Source of the DNA: Sweltsa coloradensis
Lineage: Eukaryota > Arthropoda > Insecta > Plecoptera > Chloroperlidae
Length of the DNA: 64,000 nt
NCBI GenBank assembly: GCA_024449915.1
Contig: JAMZAV010000438.1
Span: forward strand, 868,001-932,000
Direction: 5' to 3'
Of this stretch, positions 46,840 through 58,060 are shown one piece after another. The notes below the pieces were generated by a model. It did no database searches. It had not been told where the DNA came from and saw nothing but the letters and a program-made list of their open reading frames with translations. Numbering within the stretch: position 1 is the stretch's first letter; each line of letters opens with the position of its first letter. Position numbers and translations under genes: made by a program.

Positions 46840-48590
46840 ACTATATGTACCACTAACCTATAAAGGGTTTACATTTATTAGGTAAGCAGCGGAATGTGAT
46901 GATTGTGAACTGAATTACTACATACTAAAGATATCCAATCCAGCCGGACATTGCAGCACACATTCTTGGAAATATTTCGGCAAAGTCTGTGGTAGTCAGA
47001 TAATAACAAAGATCTAGAGCCGAGTACGGCCTATGGACTGGAGGATGCCTTTTGTTTGTGCATGACCTAAGGCTGATGTTGCGTTTGTGAAGAAGAAATC
47101 AGGCCTAAATACAACACAACCTGAACTCACAATAGCATGTGTCGATACAAAGTGGAAATGCTATTTATAAATTTTTCCTAAGCACATTGAAGAGCGACCA
47201 CAACTATGCAGTATCGATTATAACCTTGATTAAAGTACACGTGCATTGGTATAATATTAATAGATAATGTTTGTTGGTAACATTTTTTTTTTTATGAAAT
47301 CACAAAAGTAAGAGTTGTACAGTTATACCGATCACATTAATGAACATCAGTTCATGCTCTTATGTGTCGATATGAAATGGAAATGCATTCATTAAAAAAT
47401 AATTATTGAAAATTCTACTATAAAAATAAAAACTATAAAAACAAATTACGGTACGTACTTTAGAAAAACAAATCACAACTTGAGCAAATCCATGTTCCAA
47501 ATGCATACATAAATACAAAATACGTACAAATGTACAGGTCCAGCAGGCCTATCTGTAAGTTATTAACGATATCGACATGATAATCGATAAATAAAAAGCA
47601 CCAAAATGAAGCTAGTATTTCGTAGGTACCTTATGCAAGCCAAACCTTTATCAAAACTAAACCTCCAAGTATATATTCAAATTATTCATTGATGTAACTT
47701 AGGAATTCATAAATTGAGAAAATGGACCAGTGGCTTTTTTGGCTAAGCCAAAAATACAGGCAAATGAAAAGAAGAAGAAAACAATTGATATTTGAGTAAG
47801 AAAAATTAATAACCTAGGCATAATTATTATTTTACTTCTCAAAGGGTAAATCTTGAAAGGTGAGAACTCCCCAAGACTCCCCTAATCAGACTATGTATGT
47901 TATACTACTACGGTACTTCCAATTGATTATGTTGTTTATTAAGGAGGTGGTTAGTATAGTAAGTTTAGCATGCAAGTGTGAAAATTATTACAAATCAGTA
48001 GTTGAAATTATTTTATGATCTAAAAAATCACTCTAATTGAACTGCAGGCAGTGCACTAATCAAGTAACTGATTAGCAATTCTCCAAAAATTGAAGTAGGG
48101 GCTGTATCAAATTAATGATCTATAAATTCACCACACAAACAACTGAATTGTTTTCCTATCCACAAACCAAATAGTATATCAAATGTTGAATGTTTGGTAG
48201 AATTTTCCTCTTTGCATCACATTGACTACACTTTGTTCATGAATGTAATATGTTTGTTTATTTATAATAATGTCTCCAGGTATGGGATTATGGCCGCTAT
48301 GTATTAGTATTATAGGAAGGCAATCCCGATGAACAGTAAAATATTCTTAGGTACTATACTTTATGTTTAAATAAAACGTTATCGGTTATTTATACTGTAG
48401 CTCACAAGCTCAGATAGTGTTAAAATAAAAATGTATAAAATAAAAATAAAATCATAAAGTTAACAAGTACATAGTCCCAGTACTGCCTGCCATAGACCTA
48501 ATATATATCTCTCAATATGCTATATGTAATTTACAATTTAGTACTATATGTAGGTATATAAATTTGTCCTAAAAATTCATCAGTATAGAA
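46840..48590. other. Sequence between the family A pair and the transporter 3' end
   Basis: AT-rich, with no coding evidence. It includes the expected transporter 3' UTR (minus strand, left of 48593); the closest clear minus-strand AATAAA is at 48256-48261, so the polyadenylation site is uncertain. Confidence 0.45.
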
Positions 48591-48592
48591 CG

Positions 48593-48731
48593 TCACCATG
48601 AGTAACATGGCTTTGTTAGCGAGTGTTCGCTGAATATTGCCTGGACAGCATTGTACGTAGCCACAGAGCCGCCCACCAGTCCAATCACAATCAACTCCCA
48701 CAAATAGACTCGTATGTAGGTCGGAATATGC
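48593..48731 (-). CDS. Amino-acid transporter, last coding exon
   Basis: The acceptor TTTTTTCAG|GCATATTCC completes the Arg codon left by the previous exon and encodes RHIPTYIRVYLWELIVIGLV, then GGSVATYNAVQAIFSEH and a short tail ending SW before TGA at 48593-48595. The hydrophobic stretch is the final membrane helix of Aa_trans proteins; the GG..ATY.A..AI ending is typical of the family. The phase fits exactly (one base plus 46 codons). Confidence 0.93.
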
Positions 48732-48779
48732 CTGAAAAAATTACACACTTAAGTTATTTAATATTTATTAAATTGGTTG

Positions 48780-49200
48780 ATTGATTGACTGGATATTAAC
48801 GTCTTATATTAATGCACTTTGGCTATTCGAGACGATGAGTGGTGATAAATGAGGATGAAGTATGAACAGAAGGGAGGAGGAGAAACCCGGTACCGGCACG
48901 TAGCCTACTCCTTTCGAAAAGTACCAAGGGGACCAACGGCTTAACGTCCCATCCGAAAGGACGGTGTAACTTTGACAGTCATATAGGTTCCTCTACTAGG
49001 CCGGACTGCCGAGCAGACGTCGAGGAGAACGAAGCCGTTACACTAGCTCTCGAACCCTCCATCTGCTCTAACCAGCGGTATACGTGAGTTTCAGGGCAGA
49101 GCGGTCACCCACTCTACCCCTGACCATGCCCGATTCTGCTTAACTTTGGTGTTCGAGTGGGAACCGGTTAAACGACCTCGGCTAAACCGCTGGCTAACAT
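48780..49200. repeat. GC-richer conserved-looking block in the last transporter intron
   Basis: About 400 bp much richer in GC than its neighbours (gaggaggagaaacccggtac, cggcttaacgtcccatccga, agcggtcacccactctaccc, then ccggttaaacgacctcggct). It resembles the body of a repetitive element (SINE-like or a degenerate retroelement piece), but I cannot assign a family and see no second copy in this window. Confidence 0.4.
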
Positions 49201-49882
49201 TTATCAAACAAATACAAATTAGGTTAAGTGTAGGTTGCGTGCTCAGTACATTAATCCAATTCTGCATATAGGGAGTATAAAAATGTAATTACATTTTACT
49301 ATTGTTCTAAGACAATAAGTTCTTTCAGAAAAAGAAGGTAAAAATAAATCAATGTTCACCGGTTTATCTACACACAACTTATTTTTAGTGAGTGACATTC
49401 CATAAACTATTGACTTGTGGCTAGATCTACTAATGAATGATAGTAGCTTTATAATCACAATGTATCATGTGGGTTAGTTAGATGACTGATAAAGGTAAAA
49501 AAGAGTAACAGTAAAATTAGAGCTTGGGTATGACAAACCTAATATATGCACATAGAAAATTTATTTGCGTAAACATATTTCACAGTTTTCAACAAAAAAA
49601 TGTATCAAATGCCTACTTTTATTGTGTGGCTAAAATGGTTTGATAAGGTATCGTTAAAAATGAAAAACGATGTTTACACTCTCATATACTTGCGTTAAAT
49701 GACCCGGCACCTCCACCACTATTAAGCCGGCGAACCGATATTAACAAACAAAGTACAATATTTTGATATTGAGTCCAAATATTGATATAAAAATATTCCT
49801 TCATATCGACATCGTATCGAAATGTCGATTTCTTTGCCCAGTCCTAAGTAAAATCAGAAATGTTTATGTTTGTAATAAATAC

Positions 49883-50075
49883 CTTTCCGGCCATTCAACT
49901 CTCTTTTGGTCACATAGAATCATGTAGAAGAGGCATGGAAAAACAAATGTGAGAAGCGTTATCGTTGAACCTCCCACAAGAGACAAGATCTTTCCAAAAC
50001 TTGGAATTGATTCTCCGACAAATACCATCAAGCAAATCATGAGTGTTCTAACAAGACTACGTTTCCAGTTGAAAT
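49883..50075 (-). CDS. Amino-acid transporter, exon with two membrane helices
   Basis: The acceptor TTGTTCTAG|ATTTC and donor GAAAG|GTATTT are in phase with both neighbours. It encodes FNWKRSLVRTLMICLMVFVG, then ESIPSFGKILSLVGGSTITL and a following hydrophobic segment ending in DQKRVEWPE. The P-x-F..ILSLVGGS segment is the most characteristic family motif in this half of the protein: a helix break followed by the helix that lines the substrate path in SLC36/SLC38-type carriers. Confidence 0.94.
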
Positions 50076-51244
50076 CTAGAACAAACAATGAGGAAAAGAT
50101 AATTAAGTACCATACTGTACACAAATAATTAAAACAATCTCCACTTTTGTTAATAATTTTAAAATTAATTAAGACATCTTTTACTACGGTATGTGCAGAG
50201 CCTACTATTATTAAAAACATTATTTGGAGGATGAGTAGGCTCTACTCCATAAACAATTTTGTATGCTTGTAAATAAATATGATGATAATAATTGTCACTG
50301 TACATACCTATGTAAATAAATGAATATACCCTACTAGGTAGGTCTGTATATTTTGTAGGTTATTGGAAAGCACCTAGATAATATTTAATCTAGCATATAA
50401 TTCTTCTTTCTTGTGTACAAATTACAAGTACAGAATATGTACAAGTTATTATATTTGTACTGGTATTATATTATTATTACTTGGGCGGGGAAGTTTCAAA
50501 CATCTCCTTTCATGGTCTTTTAAAGGTAGCTATTGATGACAATTGTACTATTTTCATATAATATTGTTAATGTTAACAAAGATGGCAGAAGGCTAGAGTG
50601 AGCGCAATGTTGAACAAAATACAAAACAAACTCCAAATGTGGAAAGAAAATAAATGCTAAATTATCAATCTAAACATCCTAGACCTAATTGTGTGGTGGC
50701 AGGAGAGAAGAAGATGAAGAGGCCTATCTTCAATGCCGGCTCAATGTAGAGTTGGACGTGGCAACATATGGCGATGATTAGGCCTCGGATGTTTAGGACA
50801 TTTGAAAGTGACAAAAAGGCAGGCAAATAGTACCTTGAACCAAAATTGGACATTAAATTTCTACACTATTTCCTCCTAATTTAAGATATTTGATTTGTTA
50901 CATTTAATAAAGGAGGGTGGATTTTTGGGGCATGCCCGATCGGAGTATTTGAGAACTACACCACGGGGTTAAGGTAGATATATAGAAAGTGAGAGATGCA
51001 AAAAAATCATTTACCAATAGAAAAAATAGGATGTCAGGAATATCCGACCCCTAGAGATGATTTTGATTCCCTATTGAGAACCAATTTAAATGAATAGATA
51101 ATTATCAAAGTATATGTGTTTCTATGCCTATACATAAATAAATAGTACCTATATAATACATAAATGCAAGAAATGTGCTTTTGTCACAAGATACAGATTT
51201 ACTAAATTGACTATCAAACTGTATATTATATATATACTATATAT

Positions 51245-51355
51245 ATATTGTTTAAACTTGGCTTTATAGTAGGCGACTATGACGCTGTTATGTTAGTACT
51301 TTAGACAGAAATTAAAAAAGTTACTACACCGGGGTTTGAACCCCGGTGTAGTCAC
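51245..51355 (-). repeat. Hairpin repeat, third copy
   Basis: Inverse copy of the repeat at 4974-5250 (cttggctttatagtaggcga, gtactttagacagaaatt). Here the centre is widened to CCGGGGTTTGAACCCCGG, a perfect 18-bp palindrome. Confidence 0.65.
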
Positions 51356-51575
51356 ACACACATACTTGTAGTTTATTGGGCAATAGGGAATTTGCATAAG
51401 TTCCAGATATCGGTAAAAGTATGTGCAACATATATATATTCCTCGATTTGTTTAGTCGGGAAACACTCCCGTAGGTGTATTTGATATTATTCATTCATTC
51501 ATTCATGATATTATTCATTCATTGATCCATTCAGATGTATAATGCAACTACAATTCAAAGCTTAAAAATGTACCC

Positions 51576-51651
51576 GTCCTGATGGTCTAGTGGTTAAGAC
51601 GCCTGTCTGGAATGCGGGAGATCCGTGGTTCGATTCCCGGTTGGAGCGGAC
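51576..51651 (+). repeat. tRNA-derived SINE head, copy 3
   Basis: The same head as at 5471 with a better B-box (GGTTCGATTCC) and A-box TGGTCTAGTGGTTAAGACG. Preceded by the shared block ccattcagatgtataatgca and followed by a T-run and aatttctgaattgtag. Confidence 0.7.
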
Positions 51652-51773
51652 TTTTTTAATTTCTGAATTGTAGTAAATAATATAGATATTCGTCTAAAAA
51701 TGATAAAAACGTTAATTTCAGGTTTTTAAAGTTAATCGTTCAATATCTGTTGAGGGTCAAACTTTGACCTTTT

Positions 51774-52307
51774 AAATTTCCCGCACATTTATTTTGAAAC
51801 GGCTGCCTATGTCACCGGCCTTCATGACGAACACGGCCGCCTAGATAAACAACGAAATTCCCTCCTTTTACCAAAGTCTTTGGTTCTTACAACAATGGGC
51901 AACAATAAACAACAGTTGATGTCCTTTTCCAAGTTTTATAATCAACATTGTGTTTTTACTTATTATCAATTAAAATGCAGTTAAAGCTTACGTTGTGATA
52001 TTACTAAATGTATAAAATAAAATATTAATCATATTAGAACAAACTAGATGTCAAAATATGCTTCCACAGCCAAGATAATCTCCGAAAGCGAGTTACTTGA
52101 TATTATCGTTACGTGATTGGTTGATTGGCATCATGAAGGCTGGTGACATATGACCCGTTTTTTCCCGCCAAAATATGTAGGAAACTTTCACCCTTATTTT
52201 ATAAATGAAAATATTCTCAAAATCAAGAAAATAAGATATTTTTGTGTAAAGGAAGGTGGCCTTAACCCAGTAGAACCATAAAATAATGTTATGCAAATTC
52301 CCTATTG
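51774..52307 (+). repeat. Repeat family E, copy 2, uninterrupted
   Basis: This is the empty-site copy of 30265-32067: it lacks both the LINE fragment and the family B element. It lies in the intron 450-200 bases downstream (on the gene strand) of the transporter exon at 52504. No ORF. Confidence 0.85.
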
Positions 52308-52327
52308 ATACAGTACCATGACTTACA

Positions 52328-52405
52328 CTAGGAAAATGACAAAGTTGTTGTTAAATGCATGAGCAAGCCATTGTGTTGAGTACCCGGTAACATGTGCATT
52401 TGAGC
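52328..52405 (-). mobile_element. Family C terminal fragment
   Basis: It starts CTAGGAAAATGACAAAGTTG and continues with gagtacccggtaaca, matching the 3' terminal inverted part of family C. On the minus strand CTAG is followed by T. It is truncated within about 100 bases of the transporter exon donor. Confidence 0.55.
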
Positions 52406-52503
52406 TCATTGATACAAGGTATAAGTTATAGGGTTTTGAGTTAGGTAGGCATAAGGGCTGACCAAGCTGACCCTCTCGGCATAAAATAATAAATATTTCT
52501 TAC

Positions 52504-52955
52504 ATGTAGGAACGTTGAATATGTGTTCTAGCTCTTGGCAGACTGGATTGACGACAATGAGAAATGCAAGAATGAGATGTATTGCCATCAGAAGGTTTGC
52601 CAAGTATACCAAAGTAGTTTTACTCAATATCATCGCAATATTTGGAGTAACTGCTTCACCATACACAAAGTAACCACCTGCAGCTACAGGCACATACAGA
52701 GCCAAAATTACTGTAAACCCAATTACGACACTTGTTGAAAACTTATCCTTGTCTCTCATGTCGTTTTGTATCGTTGGAAAAGTAGATGCTCCGCCATAAG
52801 CAAAGAGAATCGTTCCAAACGAAAGAAAGAAACTGTTGAAGTCGTGAACTTCATGTTTTGGAATATGTGCAGTATTTAAACCATCCATGACTATTTGAGT
52901 GAAGATAAAGACACAGGCAAATGCTGTTGTCAAAAGAGCTCCCACACCCACAGCC
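52504..52955 (-). CDS. Amino-acid transporter, central exon with four membrane helices
   Basis: The acceptor GTGTTTCAG|GGCTG and donor ACAT|GTAAGA. It encodes AVGVGALLTTAFACVFIFTQ, a cytosolic/luminal loop IPKHEVHDFNSFF, then FGTILFAYGGASTFPTIQND, the strongest family signature (FAY-GG..FP.IQ..M). Two further helices follow (VVIGFTVILALYVPVAAGGY and LVYLANLLMAIHLILAFLIV) and end NPVCQELEHIFNVP. This is the core of the Aa_trans fold (PF01490), used by SLC32/36/38 and plant/yeast AVT proton- or sodium-coupled carriers. The substrate cannot be told from sequence. Confidence 0.96.
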
Positions 52956-53449
52956 CTGAAACACAAACACGTGTTTGATTAGTTGCATGGGATGGAAGTA
53001 TCAAACCAACCTAAACACTTACATTCTTTATGAAGAGTAGGCCCACGGTAAGGTTGAGAATTTGCAGATAGGGAAAAAAAGGGAAGGGAGTAGGGCTACA
53101 AATAAAAACACAACATCACAGCCTCAAAGATTGCAAGGGGCAACAGTTTATTAAATATGTATTTACTCGATTACAGGCCGCCATCGAGTAAAGGCCACAC
53201 CCTTATTTTGACCACTCAAATTTCAATGAGTAGGATATAAATATTATTGACAAATGGTTTCACATAATGGAATAGCCGCACCCCACTTTTTGAACTTGGT
53301 TATTTTAAATATACCCAAGGCGTATACTTGCACAAATACCTACTATAATATTATTTATTTTTATTTATTTTAATATAAAGCAATAAAGCATGAGTGGAGA
53401 GTGAGTTACCAAGGCATAAGCCCTATTCTTATGTAAAAGACTTTGAGCT

Positions 53450-53757
53450 GAAAATAATAAAACAATAATAATGATAGTAATAATGCCCAATAGATAGACG
53501 GAGGGACCAAATAAAATAGAACGTTGAAGAAAGAGGGAAATCATGGCAGAGAATTAATGAAGAAAGACTTTGGGAGGATAGAAAGAAATGGAGAGAACTG
53601 GTAGAAATCCCTGTCATTCAAGACATCAAAGAAGAAAGAAGAAGATGAGGAGGCGCTGAGCCTGGCTAGCAAGCACTGAAAATCCACAGCCCGAGAAACT
53701 GGTGATACGTCATCACCCGACCTGACTTATGTTGGAACCGGATGTTTGATTATTATT
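53450..53757 (+). mobile_element. RTE-like LINE 3' end with (ATT)n tail
   Basis: Plus-strand 3' UTR-type sequence (agacatcaaagaagaaagaa, gaggcgctgagcctggctag, acccgacctgacttatgttg) ending in attattattaataattaat. Related to the complement of 35035-35260. Confidence 0.7.
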
Positions 53758-53774
53758 AATAATTAATAATAATA

Positions 53775-53880
53775 TCAGACCCCTATTCCAACATGCGTCG
53801 GGTCGGGGGTGACGAGTCACGATTTTCTCGGGCTACGGCTTATCCATGTATATTATAGCCAGACTCAGCACCCAGAACCG
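53775..53880 (-). mobile_element. RTE-like LINE 3' end, inverted
   Basis: The complement of the same 3' end (ccaacatgcgtcgggtcggg, gtgacgagtcac, cagactcagcaccc), joined tail-to-tail with the plus-strand copy through an AT-rich ataataattaata tract at 53745-53775. Confidence 0.7.
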
Positions 53881-53929
53881 CGAACTATTATTTTGTGGGT
53901 ACTGATTGCGGAACATCGTGGAAGAGGTA

Positions 53930-54160
53930 GGGGTTTCTCAAATATAAAGAGACTTATCACAAGAAAATATTGTTCGGTGCCACAGTGCTCAGCATCAAAG
54001 AAAACATATCATAATACTATATCCATTCATTTATTTCCAAATGATCACAAAATGAGGAATGAGTGGAAAAGGTTGCTGTTAATTGGAAACCATCACTAAA
54101 AACAAATGTGTGTCTGCAGTCTGCACTTTCATGGCCTCGATTGAAGTTCACAGAGATTCT
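53930..54160 (+). pseudogene. THAP-domain remnant with one in-frame stop
   Basis: The frame reads RKYCSVPQCSASKK, then SIHLFPNDHKMRNEWKRL, a stop (TAA at 54097-54099), then KQMCVCSLHFHGLD and TGA. This gives the C2CH zinc ligands (C-x4-C, then C-x2-H in CSLH), the invariant W and the HLFP-like turn of THAP DNA-binding domains, all in one frame. THAP domains occur in host transcription factors and in P-element-type transposases. The stop makes it non-functional as one domain, and no downstream partner is visible. It sits in a transporter intron in antisense orientation to that gene. Confidence 0.75.
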
Positions 54161-54213
54161 AAGGAAAAGGCCATATTATTCAATTGTTGAGTACTTTGAA
54201 GATTTAAATGTTG

Positions 54214-54970
54214 TTGGATGAGCGAAGCGAAGACTTCAATTTCACCGACCCCCCAAAAAATTTAGCTCGGGTGTTTTTTTGTTTTTTTGTTTTTTTGTTT
54301 TTCCGTCTGTTTGTTCGCTCTCTACCGGGCAAACGGCATATCCGATCTTGATGAAAATTTGACAGGACCTTCGAAATCTCTGAACTTAGACTTGCTACGT
54401 TTTTGGGTACAATCGAAGAAATATTTCTCATGAATATCGTACTTTTACGATTTTTTTCGTTTTTTAGTGCGATATTTTCGTGACATTTGGGCCGATTCTG
54501 ACCAAACGGGTGGGGCTACAATGTTCATATTTCACATGGACATTAAGGTAATGGTGATGTATTGCTTTCTGAAAGAAAAAGTTGAAAAAGTTAGCCAGAA
54601 TCTATAGAAATAAAGCTTTTAATATAAGTTTTTTTATTTTTTGTACGATATTTTCGTGCCATTTGGGCCAATTCTGACCAAACGGGTGGGGCTACAACGT
54701 TCATATTATACATGGACATTAAGGTTATGGTGATGTAGTACCTTTTGAAAGAAAAAGTTGATAAAGCTAGCCAGAATTCAAAGAAATAAAGCTTTTAATA
54801 TAAGTTTTTTACGGTAAATAATACCAATTGACAAGAAACAATACAACAACAATCACCTACAATGCGTAGGCAGCAAAACAAAGCACTTGCAAAAGTAAAG
54901 ATATCCCACGCAAACTAAAAACTTTAAAAATCTCATCCATCAACGCGGCGGGACTTTAGCGTTTTCCTAG
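54214..54970 (+). mobile_element. Rolling-circle (Helentron-like) element, family B copy 4
   Basis: It starts TTGGATGAGCGAAGCGAAG and ends CATCCATCAACGCGGCGGG, CTTTAGCGTTTTCCTAG followed by T. The middle carries two diverged copies of a 190-bp unit (tctgaccaaacgggtggggc ... gaaagaaaaagttga). The body aligns with copies at 21517 and 30931. Confidence 0.82.
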
Positions 54971-54979
54971 TATAATTTA

Positions 54980-56180
54980 ATTTGCAATACAATCAATCAA
55001 TTCAATTTCAATACCTTACGCTTTATTCAACTTCATAATTCAATTTCCAAGTCGATGAATCAATTCAAATTTAATACACTTTTGTTCAACTTCATAAAAT
55101 AATTTAAATGTTATGATTTACTTATTGTTATAATATATTATGTTATTGTTATTATCGGTAGGTAATCTTTATTTGGAATTTGCTTGATGCGATGTGTGTT
55201 GTTGATGGGAGAAAAACAGGATTATACAACTCAATGAAATAATTGCATCGAGTCTGTAACCGTGTAACGTATGTTTTCAATCCTAAATAAATAAATAAAA
55301 AACATTGTTCCATTGAATAATGGGGCTTACCTACTGCCAGCATGCTATATATTTTTGTAAATTTTATTATGCACACAACGTTTAAAGGTGGGGTAACATT
55401 AAACGTTTATAACTTTTGTGGGAAAATAAACTTGATGGTAGGCCTACTTAAAGTGTCTAGCCAGACACTGACAAACTTGGAATATCCTACATAAAATTCA
55501 AATTCGACAATATAAAAATATTATGACAATTCTAAATATTTGGCCTAGTAGCCCTACTCGGGACATCTATTTATAATTTAGGCCTACACTTGTTGTAATA
55601 CTTGGCCTATTAATTATGGGTCGGACACTTTAAAGGGTCTAAAAGTGTATAACAAAAGCATTTAAATGTGACTTTAAATGGTTTTGCGCGGAGCTTTACC
55701 GGCTGTGATTTTTTTAAATTATTTATTTTCTATTATTATTTTCATTACATTCCAACCAAGAAGATGCCGTAACTACCCCAGTTGACACAATCGTGCTGCA
55801 TGCGACCAGATACAAATGTGGGTAAAAGTGAATACATAATCACTCGGCGCCCAATGAAAAAATTTAATTGAAATCTCCACTTAAGGGCCATTAATGTTCA
55901 AATCAACTCGAATTTCTTGCGGCTTTTCTGATAATGCACAACTTTTTAGGCACAAAGCAAACACATTCATCATTTTGCCATCTATGCCTGTGTAGTGTGC
56001 AACCACAAAGCATGATGTGGTTTGCATAAAAAACTGCTCCTCCTCAATAAATGACCGCAATCATTTCCAATATAATCCACAATGGCTTGAATACTAATTT
56101 TAAGTTGATTTACTTCCATTTTAAGCATTAAACCACCTTTTAATATGCGTACAGACACGATGTTTTCAACGTGTTTACAT
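54980..56180. other. Transporter intron sequence, no feature recognised
   Basis: AT-rich; a few AGGCCTA motifs. No coding evidence. Confidence 0.5.
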
Positions 56181-56183
56181 GTA

Positions 56184-56870
56184 CAGTAAAACCTCTATTA
56201 TTCGAGGTGGATGAGACCGAGTGCAGCTCGAATTATCCAAAAACTCGGATGATCGCAATTTTTTGTTTATTTGCTCTTGTAGCATAGCCTGATATGGTAA
56301 AATGATATAGTACATACCATTAAAAGAACATAAATAAACAGCCTTTAGTGATTACATCGGCTGCCCACTGCTTTGGTGATAGAATGAATGTGTTGTCTCG
56401 TTATCTTATCTCATAGTATAAACAACTGCTTTGTTGATAGAATGAATGTCTGGTCTCATTATCTTATCTCATAATGTAAACAAAAGATGTCCCGATGCAA
56501 TGTTTATTTCTTCATAATCATAGCCAGCCTCTGTCGTCTTCAAGGCCATATTTTATCTCTTACTCTCCCTCCCTCTCTTCTCTCTCATCCGCCGTCGTTT
56601 AACAAGGTCGCGGCGGCGGCGGCAAGCACTCACAAAGACACTGACTCAACACTCTACGGCACCCTACCCTCGACCCCTGCCCCCAACCCCCCTTACAATT
56701 CACGCGCTGTGCATTTCTTACGTGACACGTCATTGTAGTAAACAGCATAGGCCCAACTGCATGACATTCGATGTAAAGAACATAATTAAAAAAAGGAAAG
56801 GGCGCCTGAAACCAGCTCGGATAACACGGCATCTCGGTTAATCGGAGCTCGGATGAACGAGGTCTTACTG
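56184..56870. mobile_element. Pogo/Tigger-like MITE
   Basis: The ends CAGTAAAACCTC and GAGGTCTTACTG are flanked by TA on both sides (56182-56183, 56871-56872). Subterminal ctcgaattatcc and cggttaatcggagctcgga sequences also match the layout of Tigger/pogo ends. The interior has a CT-rich block and CGG repeats. No transposase; the ORF at 56487 is low-complexity. Confidence 0.85.
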
Positions 56871-57020
56871 TATTGCGCTTATGCTGTCAGCAAGACTATC
56901 TCCGAACGAGCGACCGAACGATATTGATGAATGTGCGCACTATCTAATATCTATACATTCCCTTGTTTCCTCAAATAATAATAATATGTAATAACAATAA
57001 ACAAATAAATAAATAATTAC

Positions 57021-57209
57021 CAAAAATCCTTGGGAGAGCCAAGCCACATGGCTGGACAGAGGAATATTGCCAGTACCAGAAACCACGAACAAAATGATAC
57101 ATTGGGCAAAAGCTCTGCCAGGATATCCTGAAGGATTTGAGATGCAAGGAGAAGATAAACAGTTCCCGCTCCAAACAATGTAAACTGGATACAAGCGGAC
57201 ACCAGACGT
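57021..57209 (-). CDS. Amino-acid transporter, exon with two membrane helices
   Basis: The acceptor TTCTTTCAG|ACGTC completes an Arg codon from the upstream exon. It encodes RLVSACIQFTLFGAGTVYLL, LASQILQDIL and a second helix FCSWFLVLAIFLCPAMWLGS, ending PKDFW with donor TTTTG|GTAATT. The TLFGAGTVYLLLAS..I helix and the following P..WL.SPKDF turn are typical of the N-terminal half of Aa_trans carriers. All joins are in phase. Confidence 0.95.
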
Positions 57210-58060
57210 CTGAAAGAACAATTAAATCAAAATTTAATTAAATTAATGAGGCGTCTGTACTTTTAAAAAATGGATAGAGGACCCAAGAGCTGAATGTAAT
57301 GATGAGTCATCACTCATCAGTCATCATTGATGACCTATAAAATCCTGGTAAGCTATATATGCCTAGGGGAAATCATCGACTTTTTTTATTTTATTGGACA
57401 TCAGGCTAAATAAAAAACGTGTGCACATGTACATATTATTATATTATTATTATTTATTAATACAATCCACATAATATTCTCATGCACAAAAGGTTACACT
57501 CAATTGTAATGTTAATGTATAAACAATTATTATGCATTTAACACAATAGTAATGAGAATATCCGCAAGGCTGTAGAAGAGAATAACAGATAGGGCAGAGC
57601 CCCATAGTATGGCATGCCTGTTTTTCTTCTGTGAATGCTATATATGTACTAAAAAAACTAATATATCATGTGGATGACAGATAGAGCAAACTGCAAATGC
57701 CACACTTGCTCAGTTATAGAACTAGATCCAACTTTTATTTTAGGTGTGTAAACAAGTAGCACTACAATAATCATATGATTGTTTGACATTGTAGCGGAAA
57801 AGACGTCACTAGGCCCTAATGATTTTGTCGACAAAAACTGACTAAACCCGAGCCAGCCTTGTTTTTTCATGCAGGCGAGCAAATACAAGCGAATAGATTT
57901 TAGAGTAGAAGACCAATCAGAGTGCTAGGACCGCGCGACCAACGAACAGCACTATTAAAGTTAAGATCATTTAAACACGTGGTCGCTCGCTCGCTAATGA
58001 TGTTTTTTTTTGTCTTGTATTAAATTAAATTAAATTGTATTAAAGACTAAGCCTTAAGGG

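Noticed and set aside
56487..56738. ORF with Pro/Ser-rich sequence
   Set aside because: It lies wholly inside a pogo-like MITE and is formed by CT-rich low complexity.
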